Below, one piece after another: positions 36,268 to 47,454 of a DNA stretch of 64,000 nucleotides. The notes beneath the pieces are model-generated. The model saw only the letters and a program-made list of their open reading frames with translations. It searched no databases and was not told where the DNA came from. Location: positions 57,331,750 to 57,395,749 of the forward strand of contig CM049318.1 in the NCBI GenBank assembly GCA_026874595.1, written 5' to 3'. Each line of letters starts with the position of its first letter. Positions within the stretch are counted from its first letter, which is position 1. The translations under genes were made by a program, and so were the position numbers. This DNA comes from Sipunculus nudus (taxonomy: Eukaryota > Annelida > Sipuncula > Golfingiida > Sipunculidae).

Positions 36268-36814
36268 TACATACACTGACGGGTCTGTTAGAGTTCAATT
36301 TCTTAAAAAAGGGACATTTCAGGCATAGACATGACGCCCGCAGATTATTTCTGGCTAAACTGGGAGATGATAAATGACCAAATGCACCATGGTAGTCCAT
36401 CCACTGTGAAATATTCATATACTAATATTGAATTTTACGCTGCTATTATAGCAGGCCGCAGCTCAGCTGTCTGTTGTTATCGGCCTCTGTATATCATATA
36501 GGTATATACATTGTTGAAAAATGTGTGTGTGCCTTTACAACCATAAAAATCCCATAACAGTACCGTTTTATCATGCATGACCATTCTATATCGGATAGAG
36601 AATTTTAGTCAAGTAAAAACGTGTATCCGGAATGCCATAAACCCCGAAAATATAGAGGTATTCACACAACACACGTATATATTAAATACTGTATCTAATA
36701 TACTTTTGCCACCAAATCAACAATCAGTTCACTTCACTTTACACACGTTTTCATTCACTTTTGATCCGCATCGGTGAAACCACGTTGGCATTTAGTTTCG
36801 ATGCTTAATTCATT

Positions 36815-37757
36815 GTATCCGTCAAAACAAAGTTTTGCGGATACTATGTTTTTGACCGGGTTCCGCCGCCGCCGTCGCCGCGTTCGTTTCCGGAATAGAA
36901 TTCTGAGACCACTAGATAGATTTTTCCGAAACTTTGCACGATTACCGGGTCACATGTGAACTGGTGCCAAAATATTTGCGTTGACCTCTGACCTTTCCTC
37001 TCTCGAATGCGTCCATCTGTTCGTCTGTTTTGATACATTAACCCACATATCTTCGGACTCGTTTGACCAATCAGGAAAAAAAAAATTGCACAAATGTAGC
37101 CCTTAGATAGCTTTATAACATACATAGAAAATGGTTGCACAGCGTTCATCTGTTCATCTGCCTTTGGATAAAATCACTCATATCTCTGCAGTGAATGGAC
37201 TTATCGATTTGAAATTTTGCATGTGTATTCATCCTGGATAGCTTTCTTGATTTTATGACAGGTGGCGCCACCTACGTTCACGTTCAGGCTGCAGACATCC
37301 AGGCTTATATCTCAGGACTGGTTCGAAGTCTTCCCCCGAAATGTTGCATGTAAATAGATCTCACATAGCTCTTTATCATACGCAAAACTGGTGGCGCCAC
37401 CTGCAACCATTTTTGTGCAGCGTTCGTCTGTTTGTCTGCTGTGGGATAAAATCACTCATATCTTGGCAGTGGTTTGACATATCTGCCTAAAATTTTGCAT
37501 GTATATACATCTTGGATAGCTTTCTCAATTTTATAGCAGGTGGCGTCACCTACTTTTACGTTCAGGCTGCAGACATCCAGGCATAAATCTTAGGACTGGT
37601 TTGACTAATCTGCCTAAAATTTTACAACAGACATCCATGGTTATATGCAACATACCCCTTTCTACTCCCCTTGCCTCTCAATCCATGCCTCACTTCACCC
37701 GTCCCACTCTGGTTTCGGCGGATACACGTAGTCGCTTGTCGACTACCCGTATTCTAG
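36815..37757 (+). mobile_element. Helitron2-like family 2, copy C (complete, 943 bp)
   Basis: The best copy. 5' hairpin GTATCCGTC...GCGGATAC (36,815-36,844). 3' TIR GGCGGATAC (37,717-37,725). Terminal hairpin with 7-bp stem GTAGTCG / CGACTAC (37,728-37,734 and 37,740-37,746), then CCGTATT and CTAG ending at 37,757, followed by TT. Two GGTGGCGCCACC units at about 37,262 and 37,391. No coding sequence, so it must be moved by another element. Confidence 0.85.
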
Positions 37758-39017
37758 TTATTTCGGTATTTGCATCATAGCAAACTGCAAACAAATTAAT
37801 TGAAGAGAAGTGAATCTAATAACTTACCAGCATATCAGCATTTCGCTACGCTAGCAGTGAAAAAAAACGGCTTTACTCTCGCATATATAGATAAATTATG
37901 TGGTGCGAAACGCTAAACCGGGACTGCATTTTGGTATTAATCGTGTATTATTCTACAGCCCAGATATTTTAGGTCGTAAAGAGGGGGCTCGCGCTACCTG
38001 TGCCACCCCACCCCCTTTATCTGCCCCTGACACCCCCTAAATCTACCGCTGACATCGAATGCCCCTGATTGGCATTGATGTTTGAAGTGCAACAAGTGAT
38101 CTTTTGAAATGAATATTGCGTGAAACTAAAATATAATTTCAATACTGAATTTAATATATTTTTGTTCCTTATTTTATAATCAATGCAGACCTAAACATTA
38201 CACATTTATATTAATCCGTTATGTAAAAAAAACATGTGCCCCGCTTCAAAAGTTTAAAGCAAGTATAATATTCTTTCAAAGAATCCATACCAAAATGAAA
38301 CTACTAATTGCACCTCTCATTGCACCTCTCAAGAGGTACACGTGAATGATGATATCATAATATTATTATGAACATAAGTAAAAAAGATACATGGTTTGAT
38401 TTAACGCATATCACAAAGGACTATAAAAAAACTATATATATAAATATTAATCGGTGATCATTGAGATTCCTATCCTGATCACTTTAATTATATTGGTATT
38501 CTCTCAGCCCTGAAGCATTTCTTGAATCAAATCGTTTCTTGAATCAAATCGTTCTGATTACTCAGTTTACTTATCGTTCTTACCTTCACCTTTACATTTT
38601 GCTACCTGTTCATACATGCATAATTACTAAAACAACTTGTATCACTCCATCTCTCCCTTTTATATAATAAATATAAATCTTTTAACCAATAATGTTACAC
38701 AGTCATAAAAACATGTACCATTTACCCTATATATAAAAAAAAAACAGCATTCAGTCTTTGCAGGCGTTCATGAAGTATTAGGTTTAGAGCATATAATGCT
38801 CGAACACAAAACCACTGTTGTATTTAGCACCTATACCTGTACGAAATGGAGGTGTATGGGAGTTTTGTTTTTGTTTTGTTGGTGGCCCTAATAAAGAATC
38901 CCGGGTTTCAACAATCCATTTCAATTTTTTCTTTTTTTTATTTATTCCATCATTTTCTGCTTGTACTAGGTCTCCAATATGGTGATTTTCATTAGCTTTG
39001 GGCACATTATTGGTCCC
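37758..39017. other. intergenic, no features
   Basis: AT-rich unique sequence; a minus-strand ORF at 38,784-39,005 is lysine- and asparagine-rich and not recognisable. Confidence 0.5.
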
Positions 39018-39124
39018 AGGTCACAGATTTGCAACTGATATTTATCTCACCGAGACCACTTAACAGCTAAGTTGCAGGCGTCGGCGGAGGCTTCAGTGAT
39101 CGCTTGGTGATCACATACATCTAG
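39018..39124 (+). mobile_element. Helitron2-like 3' end, truncated
   Basis: A hairpin with stem GTGATC / GATCAC (about 39,094-39,112) is followed by ATACAT and CTAG, then TTG. This copies the 3' design of families 1 and 2. A GGCGTCGGCGGAGG segment precedes the hairpin. No matching 5' end was found. Confidence 0.5.
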
Positions 39125-39259
39125 TTGTTTCATTCTAACTTACAGAGTGAAACATTTTTCTCTTAATAGGATAGTATGTATTCATGACAGGACTAGGGTC
39201 TAGCATATGTGCACATTAAATAAAAAGCTAGTAATTTCTCATTTTGTTTATTCTTGTTA

Positions 39260-39546
39260 GGCAAAATAAGGTATGGTTCTCAGGTACCGCCCGCTTCAAT
39301 TTTAACCCCCGCATCAAAATTTTATTTTGATTTTCATCTTTCAAAAAGATAAAATAATACAATTTTGATAAGTTTTCCTTTGTTATGTGGTGCTTTTACC
39401 TGTTAAGAAAAAAATTATGTTATTATCATGATAATCCCTGATCATATGACATTTTTATCGAAACATACAAAAAAGGTCATAAAAACCCGCCCGCCCGCAC
39501 TGATTTCTGAAAAAAAAGTGCCCGAGAATCATACCTTCTTCTTGCC
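39260..39546 (-). mobile_element. MITE, TATGGTTCTCAGGCAC family, copy 3
   Basis: About 287 bp and inverted relative to copies 1 and 2 (the CCGCATCAAA segment is on the left). Left end GGCAAAATAAGG, then TATGGTTCTCAGGTAC; right end GTGCCCGAGAATCATACC. TTA lies on both outer sides, a possible 3-bp target duplication. Confidence 0.8.
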
Positions 39547-40236
39547 TTACACAAGTTTAGTTTATTATGGTTTCTTTACTGATATAAGATTTCAGTTATG
39601 GGTATCATCTTAGTGAAAATCATAGCATGGGTAATTCGAGATATCTGTCTAATAGATGGGAAATCGGACAAAGTAGAAACGAAACTTATCGATAATGGAT
39701 ACAGAACTTATCTAGAGGAGTACTTTTATAAAGAAACGGATACAACCTCCACCCCTGTTAATTTTCTCTGGCCTGCCATGCTCTCCATTGTTTATTGTCC
39801 ATGATTATTGTCTTAAATAAATTAAGGTGAATATTTGTTCAATCCGCAAAAAAATTATTTCAAACTTAAAAACTTAGCTTTACATTTATAGAGGACATAT
39901 ATATTGTAGCTTAATATTTTCGTGCAATAAACTGAGATGTTTTGGAACAGAATAATGGACAACCATAATCATTTCAAGTGTTTTTATTTACAAAAAAGAG
40001 GTTTCGTCACAGGTCTGGTCAATGGTGACCAGAGTTCTTGCCGTGACAATATGGCAGTGACAGTAACGGTCTTCTGGCTTTGATCTTCACGATAAAAGCT
40101 GTTAGATCATATATTACATGACCAAGTCCTTCCACAAGTACGGCAGCTGTGAAGGAGAGATAGGTAGAGTAAATATAGTTTAAGCAGCATCTTAGCCATA
40201 TTAATTCATTTATAAGTTTCTGCTGGCCGATTCAAG

Positions 40237-40645
40237 GAGATTCGAGTGCAAGCCCACCTACTTCGAGTCCGAGTCATCTGGCATCCAAGTCCGAGTCCAA
40301 TAAAAGTCGGCTTATAAAAAGAAATTTAAAATGAAACTTTGAGATAATCACAAGTTCCATAAGTTAGTTTATACATGCTTTTTCCTAAGAATTAATGACA
40401 TTTAGCTCATTTAGCCTACAGACCTAAAGCTTGGTATGTACATTCTTTTCTTGTAAGATTTTGTCAGTAGTTCGCACATGTATAAATACAATATGATGTG
40501 ATAAGTGATACAGCTTTCCTTCAGATGGATTTGAGATGGACTCGGTCTGATTTCTCGAGCACAGGTCTGAGTTCAGGATGCTCGAGTCCAAATCCGAGTT
40601 CGAGTTCCTAAAAAAGTGGACTCGAGTCCAAGTCCGGACTCTTGT
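40237..40645. repeat. GAGTCC-rich repeat element
   Basis: Two clusters of degenerate GAGTCCGAGTCC-type hexamers (40,237-40,312 and 40,525-40,642) flank about 210 bp of AT-rich sequence. The layout recalls the GTACCT-rich ends of the hAT element at 13,012 and may be subterminal repeats of another such element. I could not fix its ends. Confidence 0.45.
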
Positions 40646-41604
40646 CCTTTATCACTGGGATAAATCCCCATTCCCCCGATGTGTAATTATCAGACTCTCT
40701 CATTTCATCACCGATTTACCAATTACGTTTAATAAGTTTGTGTTCTGTCCTTTTAAATATTTTGTCTAATATACTAGTCATTTGCCAAATACATTTTCAA
40801 AAATTAGCAAAAGTAAATTGTTCAGGGACAAAGGACACTTCATGTGTATCACTGTGTATAATTATTACTTAATAATTTCTTGCGATTACATTTAATTTAA
40901 AATGTATTTTCCCTTGCCTTTATTGAAACTTTATACTCGGTCCCTTTGGAATTTATGTGACAGAACTTTGTTAGCCTCTTTGTTATTGTGCGGCATGCCT
41001 CCATATACTACTGCATGAAGGGGAACATATGACGTTGTGGTCAGCTTTAGTATGGGTTCATAGTAAGCCTTCCTCTAGATGTCGCCACTAGACACATGTA
41101 ACTGATCTTTGAGTAAACCCTTTTATATATCCAATATCATGACCATTTTTTGTAAGCGAGGGCAACTGTTAATCATCAAAAGGTATAAATGAATTTCCCG
41201 CCACCCGATGATGCTACAGTTTCATTCTCAGACCCGTCATGTCTTTAGATACAGCCTACTGGTTAAGGCGTTGGAATTCCAAGGAAAAGATCCCCACCAG
41301 AACTTTAAAGATGAAGTGGCGTTATGGCGATAGAACCTCAGAGCTCTATATAATGTCTTGCCGACAGATTCATACTTCTGGAGTATTAGCAGTCCAGTAC
41401 ATATACTTATATTATCTAAGTATGTAATACCAACGTGATTTTTGTAACTTTCACGCATCATCAGCGGTTGAGATCTTATTCTACCAGAGGGCATGGCCAG
41501 CGTTCATCCCGAGTCATCCAGCATCCAGAACCGACTGTGACAAGCAATTTTCTCGCATTCGCACCTGCGGCTGGCGGCGCTGCGGCTAGCTCTGTAGGGC
41601 TCGA

Positions 41605-41610
41605 TATAAG
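41605..41610 (+). promoter_or_regulatory. candidate TATA box of the 41.7-kb gene
   Basis: TATAAG within a GC-rich, CpG-containing stretch (about 41,500-41,700) that stands out from its AT-rich surroundings. It lies about 95 bp before the candidate start codon at 41,704. Confidence 0.4.
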
Positions 41611-41703
41611 GCCGCGTGGATCGATGCAGCCAACAGATGACTGATCGCAGCGCGGGGGTGAAGCTGCAACACTGTTACAGCAAGTAAGGCAGCCTGGGCA
41701 GGC

Positions 41704-41871
41704 ATGCCGCACAGCAACAGAATCAACTCAGCTTTTATGAAGCCCTTGGTTGCACTGGCAGTTCCCGGGATGTACCTTATTTACAAATACAACCAGCTCA
41801 AACGCCAGCACCACGAAACGTCACGCCGGCGGGTCACAGAGCGTGAGCTCTCCCATCTCAACCACAAAATC
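41704..41871 (+). CDS. candidate first exon of an unrecognised small membrane-anchored protein
   Basis: Fifty-six codons in frame from ATG to a GTGAGT donor at 41,872, after an in-frame TGA at 41,659. Residues 13-26 (KPLVALAVPGMYLI) form a short hydrophobic segment. Next come YKYNQLKRQHHETSRRR and VTERELSHLNHKI, a basic stretch leading into what looks like an amphipathic helix. The layout fits an N-terminal signal anchor with a cytosolic or matrix-facing coiled segment. Base composition is richer in GC than its surroundings, as expected of an exon. The next exon would start in phase 0; I did not find it, so it may lie beyond the window or I missed it. I do not recognise the family. Confidence 0.5.
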
Positions 41872-44800
41872 GTGAGTACATTTACTCATCTTGTGCTTTT
41901 TAATGATTCTACACCAAACCTCCCCCACCCCTGCTTTGTTGTTATGACTCACCGTAAGACGCCACACACTCTTGACGTCTTGCATGACGGCGTATTCCAA
42001 GCTTCATTTTGGTCGTGGAATGTACAAAGATTTCAGCCGTCCGGATATTCTACAGATTTGGCTGAAGCTGGCCCAAACCTGTATAACACGAAACTATCCC
42101 CCCGTTAACATGGTGACGGTGATATTCCCGGCAGCCCACGTGGTGAACGCTGACTCCTGCCAAACCTCGGGAGCTTTGTAATAATATATTATCATTCTTG
42201 TAAGCCTTCCTGTCGTATTTCCGGGTTCCGGTTACAAGACAAGACTCTGGTTTAATATGCCATACACGTAGAAAACCTGGCGCAGTACACAGGAAAAGAA
42301 AATAATATGTCGTAAAAACGAAACATATATAAATATAAATAGCCCTAACTTATATAACGAGTTAATATTTGTTGGCTAATATATTCTATTTAAAAAGGGT
42401 TGTAGCCGAAGCAGTTTACCTTATAAGTGTATAGTAAGCGGAATTCGGTTGTTCAAGTCCCCGAGGGAGGATAGAGTATCATTTTCATTATTTAGAAAGT
42501 AAATTACATGCAGAACTCTTGTGAATTTTACATGTCATTTAATGCTCAATGCTTCCTTTGAAAAAAATAACTGAAGCAAGGTTTTTTTAGTTATAAGTTG
42601 CTGGCTATTTTTGCAATACAAGCATATATGCAAAGAATATCATACACAGAAATGAACAAAAAAAGTGCATTGGTTACCTCAACAGTATTTACATGCAAAT
42701 TCGACTTAATGGAACAGATTGTCTCCGGATTTATAATTGTCTTTTTTTTCTACCGTGAAAAAAGCCAGTATGATTATCACAAAAGCGTGCTTGGAGGCGT
42801 GTTTGGTATCTCAGGTTTGAAGTTTCAGGCGACGAAATGCTCAAACGAATGGCTTGCAATGGATGCATTTTCTCACATGCAGAATAAACGAGATTTTTGT
42901 GAAAGTTCTTTGAAATATATCTTCAACACAATTACCAAGGGCTACCGCGTCGATTCGCCAGGGACTAAGGCACAGTAAAAATATATCACGCTCATATATT
43001 TATAGCCTTCGAAAGATATTTATTTGTTCAATAAAAATAATCAAACTGGCTATAATTGTATAATGATGGAGGGTCCACATCGTTTCTCTGGAGAGCCATT
43101 TTAGCTGTGAATGTCTTTTCAATGTCCTGCTCGGCCGCACATGAGTAAATACCAAAAAAATAAAATTAAGTTTTGCAAAATAACTAAAGCTATATAGAGG
43201 ATAGCTCATTTATACGAGTGATCTTATGAAGCTGCTTGGATGGTACAGCTTAGTCACAAATATCATACAAGAAACTCAGCATGTATCTTACAGGTGACTA
43301 TTTATCCCCAATACTGCTAGGATAAACTTCGCATATTCTGAAACTCAAAATGGTGAATTCTTATTATAACCTCAGAGATTTACTCTATAAGGTCTTAACG
43401 AAACAATATGACTTCTGCATTTATCATGTCATCGTGCATAGAAAACCTGAAATGGAGACTGCTGAATGAGAACATGTAATTCTTATCCGCCTGCAGCCAA
43501 TGGACCTATCCTTAAAATTATTCCTTAAACTGTGTATAATGTGTCCCTCAGTAGGGGGACTGATAAGCTATACTAGCAGTAGACTACTTGTCGACATGCG
43601 ACCTGCGACACCAAGGTTTTAGTGTTTATGCAAAATGGCAGACTTAGGAGTGATTTCGAGAAATTGTCATTGAAAAAATCTGTTAAAGTTCGATACGGGC
43701 GCGGGGATGCGTTAAGGTAACATAATCGTTTGGACCTTATAGAATATATATCGATAGAGTTACTTTAGTATATTACAAGTTTGAATTGTTTTAATAAAAA
43801 TATATATATTTTTAAATGCGATATTCTTAGCTCCAAGAACCATCTTGGGAAATGTATGAACATTTATCTTTACTTTCTCGTCTTCGTCTCCGAGGACATT
43901 GTGGAGAGAATTTGGTGGCAAGGGAACGTAGATTGGCAAAGTTTACATGGAATAACCCTCTTTTTGGACCACGCCAAAATCCTTAATTAAAGTAAAAAGA
44001 GTGTTTTATTTCTAAATTGTACATATTTATAACCCTCACATATGTATGTAAATAACAGAGTCAAATACAATGCTCAGCATAGACAGGAAAAAATCATAAG
44101 TAAGTTGATATTTGTGAGATCTGCCGGCTAAATAGTTATACTGTCATGCTAAAAAGCAGTTTCCATATCTGCAGTTTCTGTGCTAATGTCTCAAAGGAGG
44201 CCAAAATCTGTTGGATTTAATTATTCATGTCCCCACAGAGACAGACACGACCACGGAGGCAGGAATTCTTCATGGCATTTATTTCATGTACCCTGGTGGT
44301 GCATAACATTGTAATGTTGCATCGTAATATCTCCATGTTCAAGAGAGAGACAGACAGGCAGAAAGACAGAGAAAGGAAATGACTTTCATGTCCAAACAGA
44401 GCTTTAGCTTGTATTTCTAAGATGTAAAAGATTCATGGCGTCTGCTCAATTGTCGCCTATAGCATTTTTCGAGTAACATTTAGATATATTCTTTTCTGAT
44501 ATTGTGACATTAAAGATGTTTACTCCAGACCGCAATGCTTTCATGTTTTTTTTCATTCCTTAGTACAACAAGGGTCTATACCAGTCAATTCTCGACGATT
44601 TCTACCCATATGAGACTGCCGTGTTTCATATAATATATGTCTACAGATAGAGTCGTTATTTAACCTCGTGATAAATAAGCTGATCTTTAAAAATTAATTA
44701 TCTCCATGTAAAATGGTCAATCTAAATTAAAAATTCTTAATTCTGATAAGAACACAGAGCTTTTAAGTAGAAACGGAGCAGATTTATTTATTTTCTGGGT

Positions 44801-45032
44801 CTACGATATTTTCTCTTCACCTTTCATGTTTCTGAAAATCTAGTTTACCTACTATTCGTTCTGCATACATATTGAACATCTATTGAATAATTACTAAAAA
44901 TCTTAAAAATTACTAATTTCTTTCCTGTTCCAACCCTTCGTGATATTCATTCATTATATATTTATTTTTCGATTGTGGCAACAAAGCTATGGCAAGTCAG
45001 ACCGAAAACGTTTTACCTTAAAAACTAAGAAG

Positions 45033-45036
<4 letters not shown>
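41872..45036 (+). other. possible intron or intergenic, no supported gene
   Basis: A 126-codon ORF at 42,598-42,978 is the longest here but shows no domain and AT-driven composition. No exon with a strong acceptor in phase 0 was recognised. Confidence 0.35.

Positions 45037-45089
<53 letters not shown>
45037..45089. repeat. (TA)n microsatellite
   Basis: About 50 bp of pure TA repeats. Confidence 0.95.
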
Positions 45090-45092
<3 letters not shown>

Positions 45093-46520
45093 CCTAGATA
45101 CATAATATCTGGTGCTTCCGTATTGAGTAACGTGTACAGTCTGATGGAATCTAACTAGATTAATTTGTCATGCACTTGGTGTCTCGTGTCGTAATTCATA
45201 TATGTTCATAAAATTTTAAGTGATAATTAAATATATATACAGATAAAAACAAAGAGATCTTCCAGGATCCCTCATGGTGGCATTTCAAGATCGATTAATT
45301 TTCTGATATGAATAGATAGTGTCGTTCTATGTTCGGAGAAATTAATCATTTTCCGCAAAACCTGCTATCAAGCCTTATACATTACCAATATCACCAAGGT
45401 ATACAAATGTAATTACTCTATATATCAAACTAAAAGAAACATATTTCAAATAATGACGGACCAAAATGTCCCAGTCCTTAATTATGACTGACCACAAAAC
45501 ATTTTTTTGACAATTCCATTTTGGCTTGAATCAAATTGACCGTTTATACGAGAGATCCCGTTTTCTCTTTCCCAGGCATCATTTTCAGCATAGGCAGATA
45601 TTGTTGAACGTTTGTGTTAATAAATGTACATAAAGACCTAGCAAGGACTCTTAGATTCAAATGTATGTAACAAAATAAAAGCAAAATAACAGATACATTT
45701 CTTTTGGAAGAATTTCTATAGAAGGTAGAGTACTATCGAACACAGCAATTGAGTTTCTTGACTCGGGGTCACAATAAGCTTTTATTTACACATCCTTGAA
45801 AATCCTTGATTTTCATGTATTTTTACGTAAGTATTTGAATTAAGCAAATATTGAATTTTTGAAGTGGGCCTAACTGAAAAAAAATCGCTATTTTATCTCG
45901 ATATGGCGGGTCAAGAACAACACGGCCATACTGCAACCTGACAACAAAATTCAAATTAATTTTGCAAAAAAAGGAAAAAAATAATAGAGAATTAAAAAAT
46001 CTGATAAAAAACCTCGAATAATCCTTCATAATGCCGTGAAAACAATCGGGAGCCTCTTGGATGTACTCTCCTGTAAATATTAACGATATTTTTATTGTTT
46101 TCACTTCCTCTTCGGGTACTTTGTTTGTCAGCGTCGGGAGTATGTTATATAACCCCTGCCCTGCAGCATGTTAGAGTCAGGGCTGGCTGTTGGAAGAATA
46201 GTTAAAATCGATTTTCCTTTCGGTTTCGGGTACCGATTATCGACATAAATTACAGTGCATTGCAGTAATGTAGCGGCGGTTTAGCGAGCTTACAATGTAA
46301 TGTATGGTATAAACTAATGAAGCCTGCTTTTTGACCAGATGTATTTTCGGCAGTGCTTCAATATTTTCGTGAGTATAATTCCTCATGAAAGATTCACTTC
46401 AATCTTAATTTGAACTCTCTGTTGTACTCTGCAGGTTAGAAAGATTGTATTTATTAATGATATCTGTTATTGTAAGAGACATCGATAATCGTATTCATTG
46501 CATCGACTGCATTGGACAAA

Positions 46521-46670
46521 ACAGAGAATCCTCGAAATTACGATCGCCAACCGGACCTTGATAAAGTGGTCACATTTTCGAGTTGGCCGTCTGAACGATA
46601 TTTGATATAAAAAAAAACGTGAAAAGATGGTTCGTTATTTTAAGGTGGTCGCGAGCCAAGTTTTACCGTA
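46521..46670 (+). mobile_element. Tc1/mariner-like MITE, copy 2 (diverged)
   Basis: Shares CCTCGAAATTA, GATAAAGTGGTC and the right end AAGTTTTACCGTA with the copy at 16,072. The left end is decayed. Confidence 0.5.
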
Positions 46671-47278
46671 TATCTGTTTCATGGTATAAGTTTATATTCA
46701 TCGCAAAAGCAATAATATAACACAGTTAATGTAATCCCTAGAATACTGCTGGCGAAAGCAATTTCCGTTTCCTACTCGTATAAGAACGGAGTTTGCGCAT
46801 GGATTTCACGGGTAAAGTGCTAAATTGAATTCATTAAATTATACAGAAGGAAGCGTCGTTAATGATACTGGCAGCCTCGTTTTCACACGTTTCATTGCCG
46901 GCCAGCTGAGGACAAATAGAAACAGACCAGGACGCTGCTTGAACGCGGTAGTTTATTGGACCCTCAAGTACTGGGGTCAGTGGCTTCAGTAATGAAATTC
47001 CTAGCCGGTTTAACTGCCAGGCGTCCCCTGAGGCTTACGATACGCATCGGGGCACGCCATTTGATCCTTGTCTCAGCTTACAGCTGTGCCCCTGCAATTC
47101 CATTTAGAACAATCACAGGTTCTGGGAGTTTGCGTCTGTGTGTCTTGTATGATGTTGACCAATTTCATTAGCGTTAGTGATTTTGGTTTCACCACACCTC
47201 ATTACATTAAATTAATGCTATTTCCTTCATTTTCACCTTTGTCACTGATATGATCCAGATACACTGATTAAGTTGCGT

Positions 47279-47338
47279 CGTCACCATCATCACCACCATC
47301 ATCATCATCAGCAGCAGCAGCAGCATCATCATCATCAC
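47279..47338. repeat. (CAT/CAG)n trinucleotide repeat
   Basis: CATCACCAT units followed by five CAG and more CAT triplets. A shorter CAT-rich stretch follows at about 47,415-47,450. Not in a recognisable coding frame. Confidence 0.9.
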
Positions 47339-47454
47339 TTTCCCATTTATCCCATCACAAGCGTCACAAAATGATCATCATTAGAAGCAGCAGCGACACC
47401 CCTACCTCCATAATCATGATCATCATCATTATCATCATGAACATCATTGTTTTG

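Noticed and set aside
41250-41290. tRNA-like A box (GCCTACTGGTTAAGGCGTTGG)
   Set aside because: No B box follows at the right distance; at most a decayed SINE fragment.
42598-42978. 126-codon ORF as the second exon of the 41.7-kb candidate
   Set aside because: No strong acceptor in phase 0 and no sequence features linking it to the first exon.
46183-46500. Another hAT MITE starting CAGGGCTGGC with ATCGATTTT segments
   Set aside because: I could not find a matching right end or target duplication.
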